DNA of 64,000 bases. Source: Poa pratensis (lineage: Eukaryota; Streptophyta; Magnoliopsida; Poales; Poaceae). The notes beneath the pieces were generated by a model. The model was not told where the DNA came from, made no database searches, and saw nothing but the letters and a program-made list of their open reading frames with translations. A program made the translations under genes and the position numbers. The stretch covers positions 62,212,834 through 62,276,833 of the forward strand of contig CAMZMU010000063.1 in NCBI GenBank assembly GCA_947311845.1. Reading direction: 5' to 3'. This document shows positions 12,901 through 24,766 of this stretch, piece after piece. Within the stretch, counting starts at the first letter, position 1; the number at the start of each line of letters is the position of its first letter.

Positions 12901-13714
12901 GCTCGTCGCAGTCGACAAGTTCACCAAATGGGTCGAAGTTGAACCTATCAAGAAACTCGACGGCAAGACCGCAACCAAGTTCCTCCAGAAGCTCATCTTC
13001 CGATTCGGCTACCCGCACAGCATCATCACTGACAACGGTACAAATTTTGCCGAAGGAGAGATGAAGGCCTTCTGCAAACAAAAAGGCATCCGTCTCGACT
13101 TGGCGTCCGTCGCCCACCCGCAATCAAACGGGCAGGCGGAAAGAATGAACCAGACAGTGCTAGCCGGGATCAAGCCGCGACTTCAAGTTCCACTGGAGCG
13201 AACACCGGGTTGCTGGCTGGACGAGCTACCAGCCGTACTCTGGGGCATCAGAACGACTCCAAACCGTTCCACCGGCTACACGCCATTCTTCATGGTGTAC
13301 GGGGCGGAAGCCGTCATGCCGACCGACCTCGAGCACGACTCGCCTCGGGTCGCCCTCTACAACGAGGAAGAAAATGAAGAAGCCCGCCTAGTCGGCGTCG
13401 ACCTCCTGGAAGAAGCTCGCGAACTCGCACTCTCCAGGACGGCGATATATCAGCAAAGCCTGCGCCGCTACCACAGCCGCCGGGTTAGAAGTCGCTCTTT
13501 CCAGGAAGGCGACTTGGTTCTTCGGCTCATCCAAAAGTCGAAAGGGATGCACAAGCTCTCGGCACCATGGGAAGGACCGTTCGTCGTTAGCAAAGCGATG
13601 GGCAACGGCTCCTACCACCTCGTCGACTTGCGTGAGCCGAACAAAAGCTCCAAGTCGGAAGAGGAGACCAAGCGTCCATGGAACATCAGCCTGCTTCGCC
13701 CCTATTATACATAG
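9946..13714 (+). pseudogene. pol of Tat-lineage element: PR, RT, RH, second RH, INT
   Basis: Protease begins at a DGGSSINILY motif (about 9941-9970) that is split by a frameshift. RT spans about 10575-11330, with WRMCIDYTGLNKACPKD and YVDDIVV (11095-11115). The first RNase H (about 11430-11830) has lost the usual D, E and D residues. A second, archaeal-type RNase H (11939-12320) keeps them in FFDGSK, NVAEYEALL, YGDSDLVV and NEAADALS. Integrase (12527-13714) has the HHCC finger, GIDMVGKF, TDNGTNF and NGQAERMNQ, and no chromodomain. Lesions: a stop at 10509-10511; frameshifts near 11550, 11750, 11812 and 12430-12510. The copy cannot make a full polyprotein. Confidence 0.88.
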
Positions 13715-14312
13715 TATCCATTGTAATACTGTGTAATCAATCAAGGAAATAAAGTCGATACACACCCGGCACGCTCGGGGGCTATCGTTTCGATTCAATT
13801 ATGCTTTCGAGTCTTTATTCTTCCTACTCACACGTTATATGATTGATGGGTTGTCAAAGAGAGCCGGATGCCACGATGCGCGGCTCACCACTGGACCCCC
13901 TGCTCACGAAGCAAAATCACAAAAATTGTTGTTTTCTCCCAAGTCGTCAGCTACCCGCACAAAGTGAAGAAGTAGTGCAGCCGGTTCAAACCTAACTTGA
14001 CAATGAAGCCGCACTCGGACTTTGTCACCATGGGTACCGCGCGCGTCACGAAAAAATCACGCGAAGCACACTTGGCGAGGTCGCACGATCGACTAGCTTA
14101 CAAAACAAGCGAAAAACAAACAAAGTGACGGAAAGCGCACAAAAAACAAGCATGGGAGTGCCAAAACAAACATTAATAAGCCGCAGAGGCGCACGCTGAA
14201 ACGCGACCCGGCACATATCATACTTGTTTCATTACATAATATTTTTCGCCCGCAGGCGACAAACCCTAACTACTTCAAAATAACCCCTCTTTTGAAAGCA
14301 GGGGAGCAAACT
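13715..14312. other. spacer between integrase stop and antisense gene
   Basis: No ORF is supported. An AATAAAG motif at about 13749 could serve the sense pol transcript. On the other strand, the region just below 14313 would be the 3' end of the antisense transcript, with a small GC-rich inverted repeat (CCCCTGC...GAGGGG) near 14285-14310. Confidence 0.5.
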
Positions 14313-17300
14313 TCAAGACGGAGGAGCCGCCCGAGCAGAAGACGTCGACGCCTCGTTCGTCGCAGCCGGCGGTGGCAGAGCTGAAGCCCTTTCGAAAAGG
14401 TACTCCGACGCCGGCTCCCTGTCCGCCACCTCGCCAAGGTCGTTGCCCTCAGGCACCACGTCGAAGACGAAGTCGTCGTGGTCGACCATCTTGGCAGCCC
14501 GGCAGGCGTAAGGGGCGCAGTACTGGAGCACCGGCTGCAGATCGATCTCCCGGCCGCTGCTATCGGTGGGGATGCTGGCCGTGATCTTGTCCACGTTCGT
14601 CTGCCTATACCGGCCTCGCACAAGCCCGAGGGCAATGCACGCGCCGGCTCGGGCCGACGACTCCCGCACCCAGGTGATCACCTGGGGCATCAGCTCCAGA
14701 ACCCGCAACACCTTGCAGACGGGTGCGGGGACGCCTTCCTTGGGCGACAGCATCTGGACGACCTTGCTGGCCCGGCCGTGAACGTCACGGGCGAAGACTC
14801 CGAGCCGGTGGACATGCTCCGAAGCCGTCAGGCCAGCCGTCTCCTCGCCTGCTCAACAAAACAAAAATCAACAACAAGGCCACAAGTCAAGTAGGCACAA
14901 ACTGCAAAGGGTCGCATGAAATCTTTACCCCAGATGCCAACGGCGAGGGTGGCAAGCCGCTCGGTCAGCTCCTTCATCTCGCGCTCAGCCTCGCCGGATT
15001 TGCGCTCGAGCTTCTCGAGGTCCTCGCCGTACCCCTTGGTCGCCTGGGTGAGGGCGGCGTCCGCCTCCTCCTTCTGCTTGCTGAGCCGCTCGCAGGATTC
15101 CTGCACCGCGGCAAACGCCTGCGTGTGCCGGCTCTCCTGCGCGGCCAGCAGTTGCTGGTGCTCAGCGACGGAGATGAAGCCGTCGCGCGCCTTCTTCAGC
15201 TCCTCCTGCAGGCGGCGGGTCTCCTGCTGTTCGGCTTCGAGGAGCCAGGACAGCTCCTGCAGTTCACAAACAATAAACAATCAAGAAGAGGCATGGGGGC
15301 TACGCCACGGGTTACCTCTACACCAACATTTGCTAACCCGGGGGCTAGCCCCAACAAAAAAATAATACGCCGGGTCAGGAACCGGGGGCTACGTTCCGAG
15401 TGGCATACACACCCCACCGGCCTGCCTCTACATCGACATTGGCAAACCAAGGACTCACTATTCGCCAAACTTTGCATCCAGAAAACTATGAAGACCCAAG
15501 CCGCTTTCTACGAACGCGACTCGGGCCTTGGGGGCTACATATACGCTACGGACGCAACAGGTGCAAGAAGGATTCTACGTACCTGGTGCGCATCCATCGC
15601 TGTCTGGATGGCGGCTCGGAAGTCAGGCCGGGGCGCAGATGCACCCGGGACGGAGCTCGGGGGCTGGGCAGTCAGCCCACCCGACGAGGAAGCCGTCGCG
15701 GTGGCGCGGGTCGTCGTCACCACCAGCGCCGTCTCCGGCTGAGGCGTGGCATCCACTGTGCCAGCCGGCACGGTGTCATCAATAGTGGCCCCCTCGGGTC
15801 GAGGGGGCACAATAACTTCGTCGCCTCCGCCGGTGGAAGGCGGAGGACTCGGCGCTCTCGTGGTCGGCTCCGCGACGTGCGCGGCAGGCTCCGCCCGCTG
15901 GGAGTCGCTCTCCAGCGCGTCCTCCATGTCACTGAGGGACGCGTCCTCAGCCCTGCGACACTCGCACGGGTCAAACTCAAGATAGCGTTTCCAGTGGAAC
16001 TTTGGATGAGGATCAGCAGCAGACCTGTCACCCGCAGGTGGAAGAGTTGAGGTCCGAACTCCTCGGAAGCGAGGCGCAGGCGGCGAGTCGGCGCGAGCCC
16101 TCGCAGGGATGTCCCGCAAGGCCTTCTGCCTCCGCTCGGCAACGACGGTGCGCTGCACGGCAGCCCCAGCCGATCGCTCCGGTGGCGGCGGCGTCGGGTT
16201 CGCCGACTTGGAGCGCTTGGAGTTGGGCCCGGCGTCCTCAGCCGCAGGCCTACGCCTCCGCCGGATGCGGAGCGGCTGATCATCTTCATCATCTTCTTCA
16301 GCAGGCGCCGGGTTCTTGGACCCGGCGCGTTCTTCTCTTCCTTCTTCTCCTTCCTCCTCATCCTCAGACAGGATGGGGATCGGTTGGCGGGAGGAGAAGG
16401 CGGCTCGTTGCCCATGGTGGCGCTGTCGGCTTCGTCGTCAGAGTCGCGCTCGACGACGTCGTTGGGGCCGGCAAGCACCGTGGGAGCGTCTCCGCGGGTC
16501 GGAGGCAACCCAACAAGCGATCGAAACTCCTGAATTCGACAAAGCAGGAAGGATCGGTATAAAAAGACCAAGAAAAGGAAAGTGTTTCGAATCGTCAAGC
16601 AAAGGGACTCACCTCAGGAGCCGGATGCTTGGCGGAGTAGGCCTCCAGGCCGCCCACGATCCACTCGGGGCCGGGTGGACCGTGACACGCTTCATCCGCA
16701 GCGTGAATTGCTCTACCGACTCGAACAATGTCGGGTCATGGCGCTGCGGGTCCTTCGTCCCCTTGTACTCGCAGATCAGCGAGGGCCGGTGCTGCAGAGG
16801 TGCGATCTTCCTCTTCACCCAAGTGGCGATGAGGTTCAGACCCGTCAGCCCTCCGTTCTTCAGCTCCTGAAGCCGCGCCATCAGCCGGCGCACCATGGGC
16901 AAGTCGGCGTCGCGCGGCAGCTCCTGAAGATTGCGAGGCCGGCTCGGCGATGGCGAGAAGCAGGGGATCCCGATCTCGCCGTCAGGCGCCGGCTCCCGCA
17001 TGTAGAAGCCCGACTTCCTCCAATACACTTTGGAGGGGAGGCCGAGATCCAGGTAGTCGACGTCGCCGCGGACCTGGAAGTTGAGGCCGCCGCAGGGCGC
17101 CATGTCGCCGCCCTTCCCCAGCTTGCCGTGGAAGATCCACAGCCACAGGGAAGAACGGGGCGCACCCGAAGTAGCCCTCGCACAGGGTGACGAAGCAGGC
17201 GAGATGGAGGATCGAGTTGGGCGTCAGGTCATGCACCTGAAGCCCGTAGAAGTCCAAGAATCGCCGGAAGAACTCCGACGTGGGGAAGCCCAGCCCGCGC

Positions 17301-17476
17301 TCGAGGAACGCGAGGAAGGCGACGAACTCGCCCGGCGATGGCCGCGGGCGAGGATCCGCGGAGGCGATGCGCCACCGACGCTCCGACGCCGGCGGCAACA
17401 AGCCCTCGTTGGCGGCTTGCTCCAGCGCCTGCGCCGTCACCGACGACCTCTCCCACTTGTTCTTGGGCGCCACCAT
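14313..17476 (-). pseudogene. antisense gene of Tat-lineage element (Transposase_28-type N-terminus)
   Basis: The start is ATG at 17476 in context AAGATGG, giving MVAPKNKWERSSVTAQALEQ. Exon 1 (17476-16613) carries the segment NSILHLACFVTLCEGYFGCAPFF, typical of the grass 'putative gypsy-type transposon' family (Pfam Transposase_28). It ends at a strong donor, GAG|GTGAGT. Later exons encode EFRSLVGLPPTRGDAPTVLAGPND (from about 16530), a Lys/Arg- and Ser/Pro-rich middle, a coiled coil with Leu/Glu/Arg/Gln heptads (15280-14931) and a final exon (acceptor 14849-14850, exon 14848-14313) with QVITWVRESSARAGACIALGLVRG. One-base losses near 17125 and 16655 break exon 1, so this copy is damaged. Function is unknown; proteins of this family have been proposed as regulators. 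Exon limits are by eye. Confidence 0.75.
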
Positions 17477-18196
17477 CTTGGCCGGAAGAGAGGCGGAGGA
17501 GCAAGAGTGTCCAATGGCTGCGGCGGCGATGCGGCGAAGAACTCAGGCGCGAGCTGCTTGAGAGAGGACGGCGAGCGCAAGGAAGGGAGAATGAACTCAC
17601 CAGCCGCACTCCCCTGCCGTTTTAATAGGCACGGTGAGTGGAGCCGTTACCGCAGTAAATGGCGCCGCCCACGTCGCCCACGTCGCCCACTATCGCCACG
17701 TCGCACGACGCCTCGATTCCCGCGCGACGCCTCGGTTTCCACGGGAGCGTGCCGAAAAATGCGGCTCAGATTCGGCCACGTCGCTCTGTCACGACGTTTG
17801 GACCGATGGATCGGGCGCGTGCGGGTCAAGGAGCGTCATCATTGCCACTGCTCCATCCCGAGGTGGAGGCAGTCGATGCGCCGTCAAGTCCCATCAATCG
17901 ACTCGGCGCCAGACAGACAAACACTACAGGACAAACGGTCAAAGATGCCGTGACGTCAGACGGAGAAGGCAAGGAGACAACCCGCACCGAGGCGAGTCGG
18001 GATGGCAAACGTCCCGACGGGCACAAGCCGGCATCAAACAAAAACTTGAGTTAGACCGGACGTTAAAAGCCAAAATCCACCACTCCGAGCCGTTGTTTTC
18101 TTTTCTCTGTTTCAGGAGTTCGTTCAACGACACGACCCGGCATTCGCAAGACGAAGACCAAGCCGGAGACGAGTCCCTGACGAACTCGGGGGCTAA
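17477..18196. other. antisense-gene leader and 3' internal region with polypurine tract
   Basis: The left part is the 5' leader and promoter of the antisense gene. The rest is non-coding. It ends with ACTCGGGGGCTAA at 18184-18196, the polypurine tract for the + strand element. Confidence 0.6.
17623..17629 (-). promoter_or_regulatory. TATA-like box of the antisense gene
   Basis: On the minus strand TATTAAA lies about 150 bp upstream of the antisense ATG. The leader between is C/T-rich, as in plant 5' UTRs. This supports an independent promoter rather than readthrough from the 3' LTR. Confidence 0.45.
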
Positions 18197-18730
18197 TGAT
18201 GGGGGGATGCCCAACCGGGTAGGCCCAGGACCCCGAGTCGGCCTTCAAGGCCGGGTGGCCCAAAGCCCACCCGGTGTACATCTTCCAGGATACCGGGTCC
18301 CCGAGGATCCCGGTATGACGGCTCGGGGAGGCGGCAGCAGATATCTTCGAATCAGTCTGCGATTGTGTATCCCGAAGAGTGCGCTCCACGAAGCCGCACT
18401 TGTAGGCAGGATAGCTAGCGCCGCCAGCGGAACCCGTCATTCCCTGTAAACCCTAGCCGGCTCCCTATATAAAGCCGGCAAGGAGCAACCCTAGAGGCAG
18501 ACTCATCTCATTCCATAGCCTCCGGAGCACCCGCAAGCTCTGGTGCGCACACCATTGTACACCCCATTCAGATCCAAATACATACAAGCAGGAGTAGGTC
18601 TTTACCTCATACAGAGGGGCCGAACCTGGGTAAACTCTGCGTGTGCAACCTCTCTGTGAATCCTACGTCGCCTGGCTCACACCCGAGTTAAGCCACCCCG
18701 TATGGCATCTGCCGTGATTACCCCACGACA
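18197..18730 (+). repeat. 3' LTR of Tat-lineage element
   Basis: The 534-bp repeat starts TGATGGGGGG after the polypurine tract and ends CCCCACGACA, giving TG...CA termini. A clear TATA box, TATATAAA, lies at 18466-18473, so the U3/R boundary should be about 30 bp further on. The sequence beyond 18730 is the LTR of the host element. Confidence 0.88.
18466..18473 (+). promoter_or_regulatory. LTR TATA box
   Basis: TATATAAA stands in a GCCGGCTCCC...GCCGGCAAGG context inside the LTR, the expected core promoter of the retrotransposon transcript. Confidence 0.75.
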
Positions 18731-19755
18731 ACATCCGTACCCCTTTCGGTATTAAGTTGCAAGCAACGGACAATTGCATTAAGTAAAGTGCATAATGTAA
18801 ACAACACATTTCATCCTTAGACAAAGCATCATTAGGTTACCCCCCTAGTAGCAACAGCACATCCACAACCTTAGAGGTTGCTGTCACTCCCCAGATTCAA
18901 TGGAGACTGAACCCACTATCTAGCATAAATACTCCCTCTTGGAGTCACAAGCATTCACTAGGCCAGAGTTTCAACAAGTAACGGAGAGCATCCAAGATCA
19001 TAAAAGACATAGACATAATATTCAGTATTCAACTTGACATAGTATCAATATTCATCGGATCCCAGCAAACACAACATGTAGCATTACAATAAGATGATCT
19101 TGATCATGATAGGCAGCTCACAAGATCTAAACATGATGGCACAAGAGGAGAAGACAACCATCTAGCTACTGCTATGGACCTATAGTCCAAAGATGAACTA
19201 CTCACACATCACTCCGGAGGCAGGCATGGCGATGTAGAGCCCTCCAGTGATGATTCCCCTCTCCGGCAGGGTGCCGGGAAGAGCTTCAGAACCCTCCCGA
19301 GCTAGGGTTGACGGCGACGGCGGCTCTGGAACTTTTCGTGGAATATGACTCGGGTATTTAGAGTTTTCCCGAATAGATGAATATATAGGCGAAGGGGCAA
19401 CGTCGGTGGAGGCCCGAGGCGTCCTCACCACGTGGCGGCGTGGCAGGAGGTGGGACCGCACCACCACCTGGTGAGGGTGGCCCACGGACCCCCTACGTCT
19501 CTCCTTCGGACTTCGTGAACGTGTCAGAAAAATAGGGACTTTGGCTTTTGTTTCGTCCAATTCCGAGAATATTTCCAGAACAACTTTTCTGAAACAAAAA
19601 ACAGCAGAAAACAGGAACTGGCACTGTGGCATCTTGTTAATAGGTTAGTCCTAGAAAATGCATAAAAATGATATAAAGTGTATATAAAACATGTAGCAAT
19701 TGGCATAATATAAGCATGGAACATCAGAAATTATAGATACGTTGGAGACGTATCA
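18731..19755 (-). repeat. 3' LTR (partial) of gag-protease element
   Basis: It aligns with 25345-26363 over its whole visible length. By eye there are about 30 differences, including short indels, in roughly 1.02 kb, about 3 percent. The remaining roughly 570 bp lie left of the window, split off by the Tat insertion. A TATATA motif at 19382-19387 is conserved in the other LTR near 25990. Confidence 0.88.
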
Positions 19756-22466
19756 AGCATCCCCAAGCTTAGTTCTACTCGTCCTCGAGTAGGTAAAACG
19801 ATAACAACAAAATAATTTCTGAGGGACATGCTTCACACAATCTTGATCAAATAATATTGCAAGGCTCATGTCATGAATGAAGTGACTCAAGGCAATGGTC
19901 TATAGTTTGCTAACAACTAGATAAAGAGTAAACAACTGAATGATATAAGCAAAAAACTTTTCATGAATAGTACTTTCAAGACAAGCATCAAAAAGCTTTG
20001 CATAAGAGTTAACTCATAAAGCAATAGATTCTAAATAAAGGCATTGAAGCAACACATAGGAAGATTTAAGTTTCAGCAATTGCTTTCAACTTTCAACATG
20101 TATATCTCATGGATATTGTCAAAACAAAGTAATATAACAAGTGCAATAATTAAGCATATAAGAATTGATGCACACAAAGTTGACACAAGTGTTTGCTTCT
20201 GAGATAGAAAGGAGTAGGTAAACTGACTCAACATAAAGTAAAAGAAAGGCCCTTCGCAGAGGGAAGCAGGGATTAAATCATGTGCTAGAGTTTTTAGGTT
20301 TTTGAAGTCATATAGAGAGCATAAAGTAAGTGTTTGAGAGGTGTTTGTTGTCAACGAATGACAGTGGGCACTCTATCCCCCTTATCACCCAGACTTTCAA
20401 GAGCGGCTCCCATGAAGAACGTTATTTCTACCCAAGGGTAGATCATCCAGCTTTCTTTTGTTTACACATGCATATTTATAAATTGGTATGACACTCCTCC
20501 CAACCTTTGCTTACACAAGCCATGGCTAACCGAATCCTCGGGTGTCTTCCAACAATCACATACCATGGAGGAGTGCCTATTTGATAAAGTTTAACATTTT
20601 GGAAATTTGCTTTTGATAAATCATTGGCAAACATGTGAAGAGAATCAAATGGTTAAAGTTATAATTAATTGGGACTGGGCACCCAATTTGCCAGCTCTTT
20701 TTGCAAAGTTATTGGATAAGCGCATGTATATGCCACTAGTCCATTGGTGAAAGTCTGTCATGAGTAAATGACAAGGTGATAGAGTAAACGCCACATACTT
20801 CCTCATGAGCTATAAAACATTGACACAAATAAGGAGTAATAAAGTTTTGAATAGTTTAAAGGTAGCACATGAATTATTTACTTGGAATGGCAGGAAATAC
20901 CACATAATAGGTAGTTATGGTGGACACAAATGGCATGGGTTTTGGCTCAAGGTTTGGATGCACGAGAAGCATTCCCTCTCAGTACAGAGTTTAGTCTAGC
21001 AAGGTTGTTTGAAGCAAACACAGGATATCAACCGGTACAGCAAGACTTACATAAAAACATATTGCAAGCATTATAAGAGTCTACGCTGTCTCCCTTGTTG
21101 TTCAAACACTTTACCAGAAAATATCTAGACCTTAGAGATAGCAAACATGCAAACCAAGTCTCAACAAGCTCTACGGTAGTTCTCCACTAATAGGCTTTAA
21201 CTACATGATGCAAGAGCTTAAACATGATCTACTTGAGAGCTCAAAACAATTGCAAGCATCAAATTATCCAAGACAATGATCTACAAGAATGAGTATGTCT
21301 TTTTAATATACCATCTACCACATGTAGCATTTTCTGTTTCCAACCAAACACCAATCAACTTATTTCAACACAAAACTCTCTCAAATACTACAACAATGAA
21401 ACAAGAGAGTACTTCTCTACAAGAACTAACAGCAATGAAACAAGAGAGTACTTCTCTACAAGAACAAACAACTCTGAACAAGAGATGCATGAAAAACATG
21501 AGCTAAAAGCATTGCAGTAGCTAGTTAAGAATACTCAACTAATATAAGTGAAGAATATGAGTATTCACATGAAAAGCGGAGCGTGTCTCTCTCCCACACA
21601 AGAATGCTAGGATCCAACTTATTCAGAAAATAAAGATAACAAAGCAAAAATAAAAGCACACATACGCTACAAGTAAAGCACATAAGATGTGAAAGAATTA
21701 AAATATAGTTTCACTAGAGATGACCTGATAAGTTGTTGATGAAGAAGGGGATGCCTTGGGCATCCCAAGCTTAGATGCTTGAGTCTGCTTGAAATATGCT
21801 TGGATGCACCACGGGGCATCCCCAAGCTTAGCCTTTTCACTCTTCTTGATCATATCATATCATCCTTCTCTCTTGATCCTTGAAAACTTTCTTCACACCA
21901 AACTTAGAATAATTCTCATTAGATGGTTAGTGCATAATAAAAAATTCACATATTCTGTGATGACACATCATCTCCAACACTTCTGGACATTAGCTACAAC
22001 CACTGATATTTTGTGGAGCAAGAAATCCACTCAAACACAGTAAAAGAGAGAATGCAAATCGAAAGGCAGAATCTGTCAAAAACAGAACAGTCTGGAAAGA
22101 CGAATTTTTCGAGGCACTTAAGTTGCTCAGATGCGAAAAGTCCAAATTAATGAAAGTTGCGTACATATATGAGGATCACGCCTAAATTTGTTCAGAATTT
22201 TTGGATTTTTCCGGAATGCATACAGCTCAAAATGGTGGACAGCAAAAATCTGTCTCTGCGCAGAAATCCAAATATAGCATCATCTTTCTATTAAAGGCTT
22301 TACTTGGCACACCAATGCAATAAAATAAAGATACAAAGGAGTTGTTACAGAAATAAGCAAGCTCCTTGACTCAAAGAAAAATAAAAATTGCAGCAATAAA
22401 AACATGGGTTGTCTCCCATAAGCGCTTTTCTTTAACGCCTTTCAGCTAGGCGCAGAAAGTGAAAAA
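19756..22466 (-). other. non-coding 3' internal region of gag-protease element
   Basis: No ORF longer than background is supported. It contains a polypurine tract next to the LTR (AAGCTTGGGGATGCT on the minus strand, 19756-19770) and a two-copy tandem repeat. A block around 20340-20580 matches 5395-5650 of the pol-encoding element in reverse complement. Confidence 0.75.
21393..21472. repeat. two-copy tandem repeat, period 40 bp
   Basis: The unit starts CAATGAAACAAGAGAGTACT and is repeated 40 bp later with few changes. Each copy holds the small inverted repeat AGAGAGTACTTCTCT. Confidence 0.85.
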
Positions 22467-24569
22467 TCAAGTGTTTCCAAGTGAAGAAGAATCCAAATCA
22501 TAACTTGTTCTAATAATAGAATCAAAAGGCAACTTCATTCTCTTTCTAGGGAAGTGTTCCATACCTTTCTTGAGTGGGAATTGGCACCTTATATTTTCTT
22601 CTTTCATATCAATAATGGCACCAACAGTTCTAAGAAAAGGTCTTCCCAAAACAATAGGACAAGATGCATTGCATTCGATGTCCATAACAACAAAATCAAC
22701 AGGGACAAGGTTATTGTTAACCATAATAAGAATATCATCAACTGTCCCTAAAGGTTTCTTCATAGCATTATCAGCAAGATAAACATCCAAATAACAATGT
22801 TCCAAAGGTGGCAAATCAAGCATATCATAAAGTTTCTTACGCATAACAGAAATGCTAGCACCAAGATCACATAAAGCATTGCAATCAAAATCATTCACCT
22901 TCATCTTAATGATGGGCTCCCAACCATCTTCTAACTTCCTAGGGATAGAAGCTTCATGTTTTAATTTCTCTTCCCTAGCTTGTATGAGAGCATTTGTAAT
23001 ATGTTTTGTAAAAGCCATATTAATAGCACTAGCATTAGGACTTCTAGCTAGCTTTTGCAAGAACATAATTACTTCAGAAATATTGCAATCATCAAAATCA
23101 AAATCATTTTGGTCAATGGCAAAGGAACCATTGTCTCCATATTTCGAAAAATTTCAGCACTCTTATCAAGAACAGTTTCAGTGGTTTTGGGCAATTTTAA
23201 ACGTTTTGCAGGGGTGTTAGAAACATTGCCAACACCAATTATGTTACCATTGATAGTGGGAGGCTTACTAGCATGTGAAGCATTAGCATTACTAGCGGTG
23301 GTAATAGTACAAACTCTAGCTATACTATTCTCTTTTTCAATTTTATCCTCTCTTTCCCACCTAGCATGCAACTCAGCCAACATCCTAATATTGTTGTCAA
23401 TTTTAACTTGGATATCATTGACAGTAGCAAAAGTCTTGTTCTCTTTAACATCATTAGGCATAACTTTTAGTTTCAAAAGATCAACATCAAGAGAAAGACT
23501 ATCAACCTTAGAAGCAAGAACAACAATTTTAGCAAGCTTTTCCTCAACAGTTTTGTTAAAAGCATTTTGTGTACTAATGAAATCATTAAGCATGGCTTCA
23601 AGATCAGAGGACAAACTTCTATTATTGCTGTAGGAATTACCATAAGAGTCGCCATAACCATTACCACTATTTGCAGGATAAGGCCTATAATTGATGCTAC
23701 CAAAATTATTCCTATAAGCATTGTTGTTGAAGTTGTTATTTTTAATGAAGTTCACATCAACATGCTCCTCTTGAGCAACCAATGAAACTAAAGGAACATT
23801 ATTTGGATCGACATGAGATTTACCATTCACAAGCATAGACATAATAACATCAATCTTATCACTCAAAGAGCAGGTTTCTTCAACAGAATTTACCTTCTTA
23901 CCTTGAGGAGTCCTTTCGGTATGCCACTCGGAATAGTTAATCATCATATGATCAAGAAACTTTGTTGCAGAACCCAAAGTGATGGACATGAAGGTCCCTC
24001 CAGAGGCCGAATCCAACAAATTCCTTGAAGAAAAAATTCAGTCCTGCATAAAAGGTTTGGATGATCATCCAAGCAGTCAGTCCATGGGTGGGACAATTCT
24101 TTACCAAAGATTTCATTCTTTCCCATGCTTGGGCAACATGTTCATTATCAAATTGCTTGAAATTCATAATGCTACTTCTCAAGGATATAATCTTAGCAGG
24201 AGGATAATATTTTCCAATGAAAGCATCTTTGCATTTAGTCCATGAATCAATACTATTTCTAGGCAAAGATAGCAACCATTCTTTAGCTCTTCCTCTCAAA
24301 GAGAAAGGAAATAATTTCAGTTTTATAATATCCCCATCCATATCCTTATACTTTTGCATCTCACAAAGTTCAACAAAATTATTAAGATGGGCAGCAACAT
24401 CATCAGTACTAACACCAGAAAATTGCTCTTTCATAACAAGATTTAATAGAGCAGGTTTAATTTCATAAAAGTCTGCTTTAGAAGCAGGTGGAGCAATAGG
24501 AGTGCATATGAAATCATTATTATTTGTGCTTGTGAAGTCACACAACTTGGTGTTCTCAGGAGTACTCAT
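22467..24569 (-). pseudogene. gag-protease of non-autonomous Athila-like element
   Basis: The most likely start is the ATG at 24569 (MSTPENTKLCDFTS). The retrotransposon gag domain follows: DDVAAHLNNFVELCEM, then AKEWLLSLPRNSIDSWTKCKDAFIGKYYPPAK and the FDNEHVAQAWERMKSLVKNCP segment. A Gly/Asn/Tyr-rich stretch and a coiled region with KVDSLSLDVDLLKLKV come next. An aspartic protease closes the protein, with the active site CDLGASISVM and the flap-side motif CPIVLGRPFLRTVGA. The protein stops at 22467, soon after the protease. Frameshifts near 24015-24035 (an A-run) and near 23090-23110 break it into three frames. No zinc knuckle of CCHC form is visible. Confidence 0.87.
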
Positions 24570-24737
24570 TTTAGCAAAATAAAGCCTAGGCCGAAATAAC
24601 AAAAATAAAACAAGTAACTAATTTTTTTTGTATTTTTGATAAAGAGAGCAAACAAGACAAATAAAAATAAACTAAGCAAGACAATAACAAAGTAAAGAGA
24701 TTGGAAGTGAGAGACTTCCCTAACAGAAGGCTTGATC

Positions 24738-24755
24738 TCCCCGGCAACGGCGCCA
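24738..24755 (-). other. primer-binding site (tRNA-Asp type)
   Basis: On the minus strand TGGCGCCGTTGCCGGGGA is complementary to the 3' end of plant tRNA-Asp (family knowledge). It lies 11 nt after the 5' LTR end at 24767, the spacing usual in this group. Confidence 0.8.
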
Positions 24756-24766
24756 GAAAACTTGCT

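Larger units (their letters stand above)
7757..18730 (+). mobile_element. Tat-lineage Ty3/gypsy retrotransposon (5' end outside window)
   Basis: The visible part runs from 25 bp upstream of the gag ATG to the end of the 3' LTR. It encodes gag, protease, RT, two RNase H domains and integrase on the + strand. A gene on the opposite strand lies between integrase and the 3' LTR. An archaeal-type second RNase H plus an antisense ORF is characteristic of the grass Tat group (RIRE2/Grande-like), which is family knowledge. It is the host of the element at 1-7756 and is itself inserted in the LTR of the minus-strand element; ACATC at 18731-18735 is one copy of the presumed TSD. Confidence 0.9.

Noticed and set aside
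15400..17200. Several long plus-strand open frames (15400-16050, 16002-16562, 16582-17190)
   Set aside because: They are shadows of the antisense gene, which has splice sites, a recognised domain and a coiled coil on the minus strand.
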